Part shown: piece after piece, positions 35,801 through 42,278 of the stretch | Position numbering within the stretch: the stretch's first letter is position 1 | Layout of the letters: each line of letters starts with the position of its first letter | Source of the DNA: Saprospirales bacterium | GTDB taxonomy: Bacteria; Bacteroidota; Bacteroidia; Chitinophagales; Saprospiraceae | NCBI GenBank assembly: GCA_002698985.1 | Contig: PAAY01000054.1 | Coordinates: 1-45,429, forward strand | Direction of reading: 5' to 3' | DNA: 45,429 nt | Position numbers and translations under genes: made by a program | The notes under the pieces: model-generated | Seen by the model: the letters and a program-made list of their open reading frames with translations, nothing else | The model's database searches: none | Told to the model about the DNA's origin: nothing

Positions 35801-37421
35801 CCAGCACCTGCGTTGCATAGTAATCGCCGTTGCCTTGCAAGCCGCCGCCATCGTCTTTGAAAACGGTACTGGTGAGGTTGAAAGAACCATTGATCACGGT
35901 GTTAGAGCTGGCCGTCAGAAATGCAGCGCCCCCCCTGATGGAAACGCCTGCGGTATTGGTCAGCAGGTTACCGAGATAATTGGGCGCAACCGTCACGGTG
36001 TAGTCCACCGATGCAGTCTGATTGCCGGGCAAGGGGTTGGTAAAAACCCATTGCAGCTTGTTCACCGAGGAGGCCGGGTTGGGCTCGGTGGCATCCCAGC
36101 TGGTACCGTTGTCGGTGCTGTACAGCACTTCCACACTGACACCCGGTGGCAGGTTGAGGTTGGCGGTAGCCGAACCTGCAACATATACGGTGTTGGCCGG
36201 CACATCGTCCTCGATGACCAGCGGGCTGCCGTATTGCGGAAGACCCAACGGCAGTGTGTCGGTGTTTTCGAAGGAAAGGGTGAAGGTCAGGTTGCTGCCT
36301 TTTGAAACGGTGGCCGGGGCTGTCTTCGTAAAATTCCCCTGCGGCCCGTTGGAGTTGATGGTTCCGCCGGGAAGTCCATAATCGCCGTTGTACTTTTCGT
36401 TCATTCCGGAGGCCACCTCCTGGTAGGGTGTCAGTTGAGAGGAGCAAGGACCGTTGAGCACGGCAAACTCGTAATAGATCATCCCCACCCCGCCGTTGAC
36501 GGTCTCGGGGTTGTTGGCGAAGTGCATCTGGTCTTCAAACTCGATGATGATGGGATCGCCGTCGTTGCGTTTGAGTGCCACCAAACCCCAGACTTTCACC
36601 AGCCTGAAGCAATTGGCATCGAAAACGCCCGGATTGCCGACGGGTTGCAGCAGGAAATTTCTGTCGGGAACGAAATCCCCGTCGTTGTCGAAACCCTGCC
36701 CCACGTTGCCGAGGTCAAACCAGATGCCTTCCAGAACGACGGAAGCACCCGGATGGGTGGTGTTGCTGGTTTGGCGCCAGCCGAGTTCTTTGTCAGGATA
36801 GGCGGCCAGCAGTTCGTTGGGAACTTTTGAAGTGGTATTGGGCCAGATCTTGTTGGCATTGGCGGCAATGACTGCCCGCAGTTGCAAGGTTTTGGAGTCG
36901 TCGGCTGCCAGCGGGGTGCCGTTGTCTTTGGCGGTAGCCCACACATCGTAGCGCAGGCGCAGGTCGTCAGAGGGGTCGGGTTTCGAACCCGTCACCCGGT
37001 TGTTGTTGGCATCCAAAAGCGGGTAGCTCAGCAACCAGTACTGCACCACGCATTCGCCCGGTGCCAGGGTGCCGATGTAGCGGGTGGCATCGGCAGTGCC
37101 GCCTTCATGGGTGAAAGAGAAGCTTCCGGTGTAAGGCCCGGAGCTGACGGTTTCAACAGGATAGATGCCCGGCGTACCGGCGGTAAAATCGCCGATGTGG
37201 GCATAGACGTCTTCGAGCGGATTGGCTCCGTCGTTGCAAAACCTGACGCCGATGTAAACGGCCCGTGGACTGGCACCCGTTGGTGAGTGGATGTTGTGGT
37301 CAACTACGAGGTTGTAATAGTCGAGCATCTCTATCCTCAAATCACCATCGGGATTGGTCGCCTCCAATGTGGATAACAGGCAAAGGATACACAAGGCAAG
37401 GGTGAGTAATCCTTCCTTCAT
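23886..37421 (-). CDS. Giant multidomain surface protein (4511 residues)
   Basis: After a signal peptide (1-21) and a unique region come: a DUF11-type repeat domain (~360-510); an SdrD_B/Cna-B-like domain (~660-740); a second DUF11-like segment (~770 on); a region of short beta rungs suggestive of a right-handed helix (~1050-1370); seven more SdrD_B-like domains (~1403, 1553, 1668, 1792, 1918, 2058, 2188); a GEVED domain ending GEVEDYRV (~2305-2480); three tandem ~95-residue repeats with YRR...C motifs (~2488-2775) and a fourth at ~3028-3134, split by PKD-like domains; an Ig/cadherin-like domain (~3136-3220); HYR-like domains; three H-type lectin-like units (~3340-3580); about 500 residues of calcium-binding thrombospondin type-3 repeats (~3736-4234); and two tandem 45-residue dockerin-like repeats (4422-4466, 4467-4511). 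No T9SS type-A or type-B tail is visible. It is probably a cell-surface adhesin or matrix protein; the frame is intact throughout. Confidence 0.92.
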   Translation of the reverse strand: MKEGLLTLALCILCLLSTLEATNPDGDLRIEMLDYYNLVVDHNIHSPTGASPRAVYIGVRFCNDGANPLEDVYAHIGDFTAGTPGIYPVETVSSGPYTGSFSFTHEGGTADATRYIGTLAPGECVVQYWLLSYPLLDANNNRVTGSKPDPSDDLRLRYDVWATAKDNGTPLAADDSKTLQLRAVIAANANKIWPNTTSKVPNELLAAYPDKELGWRQTSNTTHPGASVVLEGIWFDLGNVGQGFDNDGDFVPDRNFLLQPVGNPGVFDANCFRLVKVWGLVALKRNDGDPIIIEFEDQMHFANNPETVNGGVGMIYYEFAVLNGPCSSQLTPYQEVASGMNEKYNGDYGLPGGTINSNGPQGNFTKTAPATVSKGSNLTFTLSFENTDTLPLGLPQYGSPLVIEDDVPANTVYVAGSATANLNLPPGVSVEVLYSTDNGTSWDATEPNPASSVNKLQWVFTNPLPGNQTASVDYTVTVAPNYLGNLLTNTAGVSIRGGAAFLTASSNTVINGSFNLTSTVFKDDGGGLQGNGDYYATQVLGSYGVSNTWRALGAPDGQYVQLYDSYDYIILDLGQTIPAGQVYQLVWRRKPSYSDNGSAEIRIYEGVTCGNHIENPFRPSTTSKTDFVTTNVVANTDTRFIILEELTGSGDDFELDAVVIPTGVFADGIQNGSEEGIPGVKVEIFLDVDSNSVISEADVLADTVLTDANGEFSFANLPDGKYIITVDTEDPDLPERWTNTTPLTVPFTSNGGGTLNADFGFAPLLELTNTLQGPASVFENEQVSFTVDLKNRSQAEDSDNSSTVIAWAGAVDPSTTYNVNTQNMTGPPDDQLGYHTGSWDKKAVLKNFDFGPQNGTIEKVEILFSLCTDYPVNNDRLQASIQLENGQTVVFPDPAWGKSTSPSLNDYVGVPYLGFIVVDITQYQNWDWSFFDPEWKLTIEGIKVGGSDGAHVYIDAVGVRVTTVCCPDPNGTEGEPASRGKVIERLPLEYEFDNSKLKFVSASQLPDSVVANKLYFNDLGPLYPAQTKSLTIDFQTVKATTATCNTTAPQCNSVPNAYNYCGIPNNGYYRDVTINGDVNWADILPDVDPTYVNKFVRIRGSGKVTLPSGNLRVLNYNSLLVVDGPELVVLDGDFLIEEGGCAIFSDAILRTKGNITMTGNTLLCFHDCTIECGDEAANGFFNPTGVATLSNFTNNQGQLYLNNVCMNVTGDFRLESGNNGENILINVCAEIGDMGENHHITGILDAGETGVFRCARNMEVYNSEIVASTGVINDPTGTLLLCGTDIKTMNGDFQNSGYLDGCNNTIWVDDAHQIQQLAGTWTANIFSRRGALFGDIPNMPPNEPESSILNNFSDCQCVPLQEQICVDGTTTTARSDQALNGDGLLVNVDEDPECVEILNKGAVRGYVFADKDGDGWQGEYGYESNTDYFLEGVVVEIYGCKKSNGDLITSPGNSNKPCTHNQNGGTWDLMATDTTDANGAYELRGLPDGYYYAKVLTSTVPGLNGQTADPDQTNGQCSTCDSEWKSDNDKMKNLAIVGIGNDHYEINFGYTVDEIISGFIWEDLDGDGVWDEGEVPLPGVTVICQDGTCTPGVDCPTAVTGPDGQYEFTGVPPGQQCNISVDMGSLPGGLTWTIPSESDGSNDNNISLIVGPGEQSNNNNFALHPAGNATISGLVYYDWLGNAFPNAGDEGIPNVYVRLYSDLNADGIVQRGEPLNEMIQTDSSGLYQFSGVRAGNYVIVVDEGSLPIFPAQTEDPDEFAICVICDGRATAASIDGSSNYPGFDFGYKVTGEGTVRGYVFFDENANGYPGAGEPPLAGIEVQIEANLNLDTAYVLIFNGVSGGLGTFTFSGLPDGTYRIRVNQYDEDLPLDGFGERAIPSTSTEVLATLDNGKLTAVNGVSCGSCPLSSIAFGFTMAGTVESYIFRDDNANGTMDLNETGIAGVQVCLCEQSNQPCTLANAIDTVTVADGTGTDPIGMFRFTGLRPGYYDVAVVTSTLPSGMVLTADPSTDGIPCYSPLDPNDPNYDILNAGCDNRAEDFWLGMGAMYAGVNFGYRPLGVIGDLVWLDVNGNGTKDPTENGYPNMSVALTNLTGVTIGGQNYGPNTYHDTTYTDADGFYTFGNLPDGTWQVKLLAPANHVSTYEPDGSNDFSMDVVIFQGSTTSNGNAWCPAGNDCDLDVDFGLRPNYTHSISGTICFDLDEDGRCNTGGESFPEGVSVYLYDQHGTFFGQVTPVSNGYYEFLSLPPDTFTVSVGKSGPPLSLTSMTTSLGDTPAFEVGEAASNAYQKLSVAAQVTDVDFGFSFSEPFDLGDLPAPYPTQIAGSASGPVHRIPTPQTLYLGAGVDAENVPVLQADALGDDSAGADEDGVVFSDPATWTVGSVASGNGGSANITVTGSGWLVGFADFNNDGDFGDAGELVANQAVSSGTFTLNFDIPFGTSLEGGEDYYFRFRLLPDQPMAPTFAFRGVAVNGEVEDYRVSVCKNITSAGAITGNEIGCNGYDPGLISESAPPSGGGGTLEYRWEQSTNGGITWNIIPGAEQATYDPPAITQTTHYRRCVRRSRCSAFTNSMAVIKEVVTNYTDAGIIVGNEENCGIYDPGIIASALEPSGGVGVGTEEYVWQKSTDGGATWTNILNSNSDTYDPGVINQTTMYRRGARKSPCLPWLWSNTVTKMVVVNFTDAGSVAGDESVCGPYDPGLISSVSAASGGLEGWPQYQWELSTDGGLTWTDIPGATGLTHDPVFIIQTTQYRRKARRSPCASWVNSNVVTKTVKTIPAASIQTYPSGTLCEGEAYSFEAADAGAGVAYTWSFDTYATPLTAVGAGPHSVSYDVPDNVLNNGQSVILNVTKLGCGSSDTVQLTIRPEITLVGVDQTDPSVCGATDGQLVIHADLPPGGTADYSIDGGLTWQTDSTFTGLGAGIYEVAVRYSGALCSENLGAFPLSDPPPSATLSVSTSETCTGTVVTFQATPGSGSPSFSWTFGNGATPNSATGAGPHDVTFANGGPATIALTITEGACTGFLDTTIYIVSNFTSGGTILADQELCSVYDPAPLVSGSSPSGGVGGTITWQWEKREKDNMGVWSAWSEIAGATSETYDPPAIATMTEYRRKVRRAPCSNWLYSNTVQMRLIQKPDLQDDFYDAACPGFPYTANVGANDLNLVDPVFSLLVPPVNGTLDFEPDGEFIYQPNTTYCGTDEFTYVVCNEQTGCCDTAQVVIDLSDNELPVIQNVPADITISCDDQTPLAEAVEVFENCQTVSLGLEEISTQGLDSCSLHSYTMLRVWSSSDYCSNAATDQQVITIQDNTAPDLFRIYTLPNGKKMVAGVMENVSQLWKTVKMPIQFSVQPILLTQLVSANDTIAANVKVRNVSTTQFQMRIAEEEGQDGLHGVESVAWVAIEPGALNGAEGFEASSWLLTSIVSNQSFTVPFASQPLFIAAVSTSNEPDPITVRYSNLTGTDADIFLQEELSYDVENTHDEEVLSYLALAQAGNFVNNTGEVIGESGSLSLGTGKVTVTLQHTYHNPVVISGGISENNGEPVNVRVSNVTANSFDIWLEEWEYQDGAHPAEQVNWLVVEGSLPFDQTLECDAVPPALSQGYEIVAVDNCDQTVELVIVDDAPDFNCASDTIYTRTYSIVDDCGNTTNLTRTFILRDTTPPQFTVPADKTILCDANIADLTLMGDVTDETDNCASGLEATYSDDLSAFVNCQGFIVRTWTLTDLCGNTTTKVQNIFVAPTDDFDNDGVVDYFDHDDDNDGIPDLVEGTGDTDGDGVPDYQDRDSDNDGIPDLIEAGYTDKDGDGVIDIVGTPGWDHDGDGMAYGYDGNDGDPSEQASAAHDPGSFINDRDQDGIPNYRDLDSDNDGLPDIIEAGGIDTNGDGLIDYPVPGNPASMPDSDGDGFVNIYDSDDDLLPGAEDNTNPIVKYDGSEYSGGKPSDKPDYDGDAVPNFFDTDSDNDGIADLIESGGVDTDGDGKIDNPGEWTDANGDGIHDDYNNYPLIVTEGDLPPLDGRPNDINGDGSAYIGANADGDARPNFVDLDSDGDLLKDIMEAGLGGYDSNGDGKIDNWTDANGDGWHDLPGSSSFIITEDDGAINDGRPEDGTDADSTAYLGSATDGSFAMPNGNPDIDDDGDGIPNFLDTDSDNDNLPDITEAKDHNLVTSGTETNVFNPDTDGDGILDGIEDANQNGIVNPGETDPLNPNTDGDPLDDGEEDPNLNGLVDPGESDPRDPCDPYISDACVGVTLDIKVMLLGALVEVDTTGFMHDELRFQNRLPVIEPYSKLTFLHHIGDVPTGQTPPPSLTDQELVDPGLAFFTGQDAPVDWVLIELRPADVPDSIVATKAALLQRDGDVRDLDGISYVKFRKVRGGNYYVAVRHRNHLGVMTANPYLLTPDVTSIDFTDPNTPTTGSHSQSLYKGKTVMWPGDLNGDTKVIFQGPDNDVNALFQKVLLAPSNVQFLANFILPGYLAQDFNLDGKCIYQGPGNDRSRILVYAILANPENAQHLANYVLYHGLP

Positions 37422-37977
37422 AGTTTTTATTTTAAGTGAGTGAGGCGCTGAGGGCTTACAGTGATCAGTTCATTTTGGCGGCCGGAAAAGCCACCATTTT
37501 TCAGCCATTTGTGACTTGCTAAAATGAATGAAACCAACAGCCACCTGTCTTTCTTCGCAAAGGCTTCAGGAAACAGGTGATGTTTGTTCACAGCAACCCA
37601 AATTGTCTGGTTTTTGTATTTCATCCAGTTTGGCATTGCCGACAAATAAGCTGTAATTACCAATGGGTGTCAGGTGTAAACTTTACATCCACAGAGAGTT
37701 AGAAGATTATACAATGAGGGGGGAGTTTTTCCGGGAGGATTTCCTACTGTGGGAATGCTTGAGGGAGACAGTTCAGAATTGGCAAACTCTGTGCCACCGA
37801 AGGGCTTTCGTCAGTGAATTGTTGACATCTGAAAGGGCCTTGTTTTCAGTATATTTACACATCATTAAAACAGATCATTTCTGGCGCCGGCTTCATTTAG
37901 GGCGGCGAACTTTATCAACAGGGTGAATGGGGAAAACCGGTGGAAAAATTCCTTAGCACTTGCAGGTCGTGGTTCCT
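37422..37977. other. Divergent intergenic region between the giant gene and smc
   Basis: About 550 bases lie between the giant-protein start and the smc promoter. Two short frames (78 and 87 residues) show no family features and unfavourable composition, so I do not call them. I see no exact TAnnTTTG on the minus strand ahead of the giant gene; TATATTTA (a 7/8 match) occurs on the plus strand near 37850. No RNA gene is recognisable. Confidence 0.5.
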
Positions 37978-37985
37978 TATCTTTG
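37978..37985 (+). promoter_or_regulatory. -7 promoter element of smc
   Basis: TATCTTTG is an exact match to TAnnTTTG and the same octamer as at metK. It ends 8 nt before the smc ATG at 37994, implying a nearly leaderless message, and excludes the open-frame extension to 37940. Confidence 0.55.
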
Positions 37986-37993
37986 CCGGCCTT

Positions 37994-40900
37994 ATGCGTT
38001 TACAAAGTCTCGAGATAAAGGGTTTTAAGTCGTTTGCCGACCATACCGTCATCAACTTCGATGCGGATGTCATCGGCATTGTGGGCCCCAATGGCTCGGG
38101 AAAGAGCAATGTGGTGGACGCCATCCGCTGGGTGCTGGGTGAGCAGAGCAGCAAAGAGCTGCGCCTCGACCAGATGTCCAGCGTGATCTTCAACGGCACC
38201 AAAAAGCGCAAGCAGGGCACCGTGGCCCAGGTGACCCTCACCTTCTCCAACACCAAAAACCTGCTCCCCACTGAATACCAGACCGTTTCCATCAGCCGCC
38301 TGCTGTACCGCAGCGGTGATTCGGAGTATCGTCTCAATGGGGTGACCTGCCGCTTGAAAGACATCACCAACCTCTTCATGGACACGGGCATCGGCTCCAA
38401 CTCTTACGCCATCATTGCCCTGAACATGGTTGACGACATCCTTTCTGATAAGGACAACGCCCGCCGGAAGATGTTCGAGCAGGCAGCGGGCATCAGCAAA
38501 TACAAGGTTCGCAAGAAGGAGACCCTCTCCAAGCTCAAGAGCACCACAGAAGACCTGGAACGGGTGGAAGACCTGCTCTTCGAGATCAACAACAACCTCA
38601 AGTCGCTGGAGCAACAGGCCCGCCGGGCCAAGCGGTTTTTTGACCTCAAAGAAAAATACAAAGACCTCAGCCTCAAGCTGGCAGCTTTGAAAAGCGACGG
38701 GCTGAAAGCCACCTTTAAAGACCTCAAATCACAACTGGAACGGGAAGAGGATGCCTACCGGCAACTGGAAGTGGAACAGCACCAACTGGAAGCCCAACTG
38801 GAGGCCCTTCGCAAAGCCAATCTCGACCAGGAAAAAGCCCTCAGCGCCAAACAGCGGGAAGTCAATGAACTGGCAGGCCAGATTCGCGACAAAGAGAGCG
38901 AGCGGAAAGTGCTGGAACAGCGGATGCTGTTTGCGGAGCAGAACAAACAAAAAGCCACTGAGCAAATAGGCTTCACGGAACAGCGCATCCACAGCCTGGA
39001 AGCTGAAATTGCCGAGTACCGGGAAACCCTTGCCGAAGAAAAAAGGCAAGAGCTGGAACTGGAAGACGCCCTGGTGGCCGCCGAAAAACACCTGTCGCAA
39101 ATCCGTGAAAGCCACAGCCAACTGAAGGCCGGCCTCGACGAAGTGATGCAGGAACAGCAAAAGGCAGAGCGCCGGCTGTTCGAACTGGAAAAGGACAAGG
39201 CCGTCAACAACAACCAGATCGACTCGCTGAAAAACGACCTTCAGCGCCTTGCAGAGGAAGAAAAGAACCGCATTGCCGAAGGTGAAAACCTCAACGTCCG
39301 CATTGCGGAACTGGAAAAACGGGAAAAAGAAGAGAAAGCGGCGGTTTCGGCCCTGGAAATTGCCGAAGAAAAACGGCAGGAGGAAGTGGCCCGGGTGGAA
39401 GCCGAAATCGAGGAACTGAACAAAAAGGTACAGGCCATCCACCGTGAGCTGGATGCCAAACGCAACGAATACAAGCTCACCAAAAGCATGGTGGAAAGCC
39501 TCGAGGGTTTTCCCGAGAGTATCCGCTTTTTGAGCAGCGCCAAAGAATGGAACAAAGGCGCCCAGCTGCTTTCTGACATTATATATGTGGAAGCCGATTA
39601 CCGGGTGGCCATCGAGAACTACCTGGAACCTTACCTCAATTACTACGTCGTAAAAGACCTCGATGAGGCACAGGCCGCCATAGGCTTGCTGAACAAGGCC
39701 CAAAAAGGCAAAGCCAACTTCTTCATCCTCGATGCCTTCAAGGATTTTCAGCCGCCGGCCACACTGACACCCTCGGAAGCAAAACCGGCCGTTGATCTCA
39801 TCCAGTGCGACCCGGCCCACCGCAACCTGATCAACTTCCTGCTGCACCATGTGGTGGTGACCGAAACAGACGAACTGGCCAAAGAAATTTCCGACGAAAA
39901 GCTGACCGTGCTGGCCAAGAGCGGCCGCTACATTCAGCGCAAATACACCATCAGCGGCGGCAGTGTCGGTTTGTTCGAAGGGAAAAAAATCGGGCGGAAA
40001 AAGAACCTGGAAGTGCTGGAAAAAACCATCCAGCGCAGCCAGCAGGAGGAGGACAAGCTGAGCTCCCGGCTCCACCAGTTGCGCGACCAACTCAGCCAGC
40101 TGAAAATGGCCAAAGATGCCGGCTCCATCCAACAGGCACAGGCCCGCCTCAATCAAACCATTCAGGAAATTGCCACTCTCAGGGCAAAGCGGGAGAGCTT
40201 CGAAAACTACCTGGCGGAGAATTCTTTTCGTCGCAAGGAAATCGAGGAGCGCATCGAACAGCTGAGTGCAAAAAACAAAGAAATTGAAAGCGCCCTGGGC
40301 AGCATGAGCAAAGAGGTGGAAAAGGCCCGGGAGCAGATCTCCAACACCGACGGCAGCTTCCGCAAGGTGGCCGAAGAACTCAGCCAGGCCAGCGCTGCTT
40401 ACAACGAAAAAAACATCGCTTTCATCCGGCAACAGAACAAGGTCAGCTCCATCCAGCGGGAATTGTCATTCCGGGAAAAGAACCTCGACGAAGCCCGGGC
40501 AACGCTGGCAAACGCACAGCGCCTACTGCAACAGTCAACCGATGAGATTGCCAGCCTGAACGATCAGATAGAACAGCTCCAGAAAGACCTCCTGGAAATG
40601 TACGACCTCCGCAAAAGCAAGGAAGGCTCATTGAGCGAAGCGGAACAGGAATTCTTCAAAGCCAGGGGTGGGGTTAACGAAATAGAGGACAAGCTGCGGC
40701 AGTCCAACAAAAAGTCACATGACTTACAGATCCTCATCAACCGGCTCAAAGACAAACTCAACGATACCCGCTTCCAGCTCAGCAGCCTGGCAGAGCGCCT
40801 CCGCATCGAGTTCAACATGAGCATCAACGATGCCGAGAACCTTAGCATTTCCGAAGAAGAGAAAGCCACCCTGGATGAGACCGAGCTCCAGATGAAAGTG

Positions 40901-41563
40901 GAGCGCATGAAAAACCGGCTGGACAACTACGGCGAGATCAACCCGATGGCTGTGGAGGCCTACGATGAGATGAAGGCGCGCTACGAGACCATTACGGAAC
41001 AAAGGGAAGACATTCTGAAGGCCAAAGACGACCTGCTGGAAACCATCAAAGAAATCGAGGACACGGCCACCAAACAGTTCCTGGATGCCTTCGGAAAAGT
41101 GCGTTTGTACTTCATCGATGTGTTCCGAAGCCTCTTTACCAAAGAGGACGCAGCGGACCTGATTCTGGAAAATGCCGAAGATCCATTGGAGAGCAAAATC
41201 GAAATCGTGGCCAAACCGAAGGGCAAAAGGCCGCAAACCATCAGCCAGCTTTCCGGTGGTGAAAAAACACTGACCGCCACCGCTTTGCTCTTTGCGCTGT
41301 ACCTACTCAAGCCGGCCCCCTTCTGCATTTTTGACGAAGTGGACGCCCCGCTGGACGACGCCAACATCGAGAAATTCAACCACATCATCAAGGACTTCTC
41401 AAAGGACAGCCAGTTCATCATCGTCACGCACAACAAACAGACCATGGCCGCTGTGGACACCATCTACGGCGTGTTCATGCAGGAGCAAGGCGTATCAGCT
41501 GTAACACAAGTGGACTTCAGGGAACTGTCTCACGACCTGAATCTGGAAACGGTGGCAGGTTGA
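37994..41563 (+). CDS. smc: Chromosome segregation protein SMC
   Basis: SMC dimerises into a ring that, with ScpAB, compacts and separates chromosomes. The 1189-residue protein has the expected order: N-terminal ABC half-domain with Walker A GPNGSGKSN (31-39) and the RWVLGEQS block, a first long coiled coil (~165-500, Glu/Lys/Gln-rich), a hinge (~510-670, including IIYVEADYRVAIENYLEPY), a second coiled coil (~675-1010), and the C-terminal half-domain with signature LSGGEKTLTATAL and Walker B/D-loop block CIFDEVDAPLDDANIEKF. Length is as usual for bacterial SMC. The ATG at 37994 gives the standard MRLQSLEIKGFKSF start; the frame runs 18 codons further upstream but across the -7 box. Confidence 0.97.
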   Translation: MRLQSLEIKGFKSFADHTVINFDADVIGIVGPNGSGKSNVVDAIRWVLGEQSSKELRLDQMSSVIFNGTKKRKQGTVAQVTLTFSNTKNLLPTEYQTVSISRLLYRSGDSEYRLNGVTCRLKDITNLFMDTGIGSNSYAIIALNMVDDILSDKDNARRKMFEQAAGISKYKVRKKETLSKLKSTTEDLERVEDLLFEINNNLKSLEQQARRAKRFFDLKEKYKDLSLKLAALKSDGLKATFKDLKSQLEREEDAYRQLEVEQHQLEAQLEALRKANLDQEKALSAKQREVNELAGQIRDKESERKVLEQRMLFAEQNKQKATEQIGFTEQRIHSLEAEIAEYRETLAEEKRQELELEDALVAAEKHLSQIRESHSQLKAGLDEVMQEQQKAERRLFELEKDKAVNNNQIDSLKNDLQRLAEEEKNRIAEGENLNVRIAELEKREKEEKAAVSALEIAEEKRQEEVARVEAEIEELNKKVQAIHRELDAKRNEYKLTKSMVESLEGFPESIRFLSSAKEWNKGAQLLSDIIYVEADYRVAIENYLEPYLNYYVVKDLDEAQAAIGLLNKAQKGKANFFILDAFKDFQPPATLTPSEAKPAVDLIQCDPAHRNLINFLLHHVVVTETDELAKEISDEKLTVLAKSGRYIQRKYTISGGSVGLFEGKKIGRKKNLEVLEKTIQRSQQEEDKLSSRLHQLRDQLSQLKMAKDAGSIQQAQARLNQTIQEIATLRAKRESFENYLAENSFRRKEIEERIEQLSAKNKEIESALGSMSKEVEKAREQISNTDGSFRKVAEELSQASAAYNEKNIAFIRQQNKVSSIQRELSFREKNLDEARATLANAQRLLQQSTDEIASLNDQIEQLQKDLLEMYDLRKSKEGSLSEAEQEFFKARGGVNEIEDKLRQSNKKSHDLQILINRLKDKLNDTRFQLSSLAERLRIEFNMSINDAENLSISEEEKATLDETELQMKVERMKNRLDNYGEINPMAVEAYDEMKARYETITEQREDILKAKDDLLETIKEIEDTATKQFLDAFGKVRLYFIDVFRSLFTKEDAADLILENAEDPLESKIEIVAKPKGKRPQTISQLSGGEKTLTATALLFALYLLKPAPFCIFDEVDAPLDDANIEKFNHIIKDFSKDSQFIIVTHNKQTMAAVDTIYGVFMQEQGVSAVTQVDFRELSHDLNLETVAG

Positions 41564-41567
41564 ACCT

Positions 41568-41633
41568 CCTCTCAACTTCTCAAAACCTCCCGACGAATGT
41601 CGGGATCAACCTCTCTCAACCCATTGAGATTCC
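41568..41633. repeat. Dispersed intergenic repeat after smc with hairpin
   Basis: Between the convergent smc and yqgE genes lie AACCTC/TCTCAAC-type degenerate repeats and a perfect hairpin (TCCCGAC 41588-41594, loop GAAT, GTCGGGA 41599-41605). The 14-mer at 41568-41581 is the exact reverse complement of 23052-23065. The hairpin may terminate transcription from either side, though it has no T tract. Confidence 0.6.
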
Positions 41634-42203
41634 TCAATTCCAATTAGGCGTATCCGGAATGGTGGCGATCACGCTGTAACGATCACCTTTGTGGTTGAGC
41701 ACCTGGTTCCACAATTTTGAAGGTTTGGATTTGAAAATGTAATTCGGGTCCATGTCGGCAACCACCCAGGAGCCAATCTTCAGTTCTTCTTCCAACTGGC
41801 CTTCGCTCCAACCGGAGTACCCCAGGTAGAATCGGATGTTTTCGGGTTTGATGACTTCGTTGGAAATGAGAAACTTGAGCTTCTCGAAATTACCGCCCCA
41901 AAAAACCCCGCGGGCCACTTCCCGGCTGTCTTCCAAAAGATCGCCAACATTGTGGAGGTAGTGAATGGTATCGGTTTGCACAGGGCCGCCGAAATAGACT
42001 TTGGCGGGAAAATCCGGAAACTCATCGATCAGTTCGTCCACATAGACATCCAGCTTGCGGTTGATGATGAACCCCAGGCTGCCCTCCTCGCTGTGCTCGC
42101 ACATGAGCACTACTGCGCGTTTGAAATTGGGGTCGAGCATGAAGGGTTCGGCCACCAATAGGTTTCCGGAATGTACCTGTATTTTTTCCATGTGCTTTTT
42201 CAA
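41634..42203 (-). CDS. yqgE: YqgE/AlgH (UPF0301) family protein
   Basis: The 189-residue cytoplasmic protein matches the UPF0301 family: a GNLLVAEPFMLDPNFKRAVVLMCEH-type start (blocks GNLLVAEP 13-20 and FKRAVVLMCEH about 27-37), GSLGFIINRKL (about 42-52), VYFGGPVQ (about 69-76) and FYLGYSGWSEGQLEEEL (about 124-140). Its biochemical role is not established; a transcriptional-regulator role was proposed for AlgH in Pseudomonas, but the fold has no DNA-binding motif. Start is 42203 or the Met four codons later (42191). It is downstream of fabD on the same strand, separated by 75 nt with a possible hairpin. Confidence 0.93.
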   Translation of the reverse strand: MKKHMEKIQVHSGNLLVAEPFMLDPNFKRAVVLMCEHSEEGSLGFIINRKLDVYVDELIDEFPDFPAKVYFGGPVQTDTIHYLHNVGDLLEDSREVARGVFWGGNFEKLKFLISNEVIKPENIRFYLGYSGWSEGQLEEELKIGSWVVADMDPNYIFKSKPSKLWNQVLNHKGDRYSVIATIPDTPNWN

Positions 42204-42220
42204 GGCCGGATGGTGTTTGG

Positions 42221-42256
42221 AGTGTTGAGTTAATCTGTAATCATAGGTTCAACACT
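42221..42256 (-). terminator. Possible hairpin after fabD
   Basis: AGTGTTGA (42221-42228) and TCAACACT (42249-42256) form a perfect 8-bp stem with a 20-nt loop, downstream of the minus-strand fabD stop. No T tract follows, so termination is uncertain. Confidence 0.35.
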
Positions 42257-42278
42257 TCACAGTCCATTCGGTTTTGCG

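Noticed and set aside
37427-37926. 78-residue minus-strand and 87-residue plus-strand frames in the gap before smc
   Set aside because: No family resemblance, no promoter box at the right distance and unusual composition; more likely chance.
38729-40432. 567-residue minus-strand frame inside smc
   Set aside because: It is antisense to the coiled coil; the Phe/Leu/Gln-rich translation is the mirror of Glu/Lys codons and has no family features.
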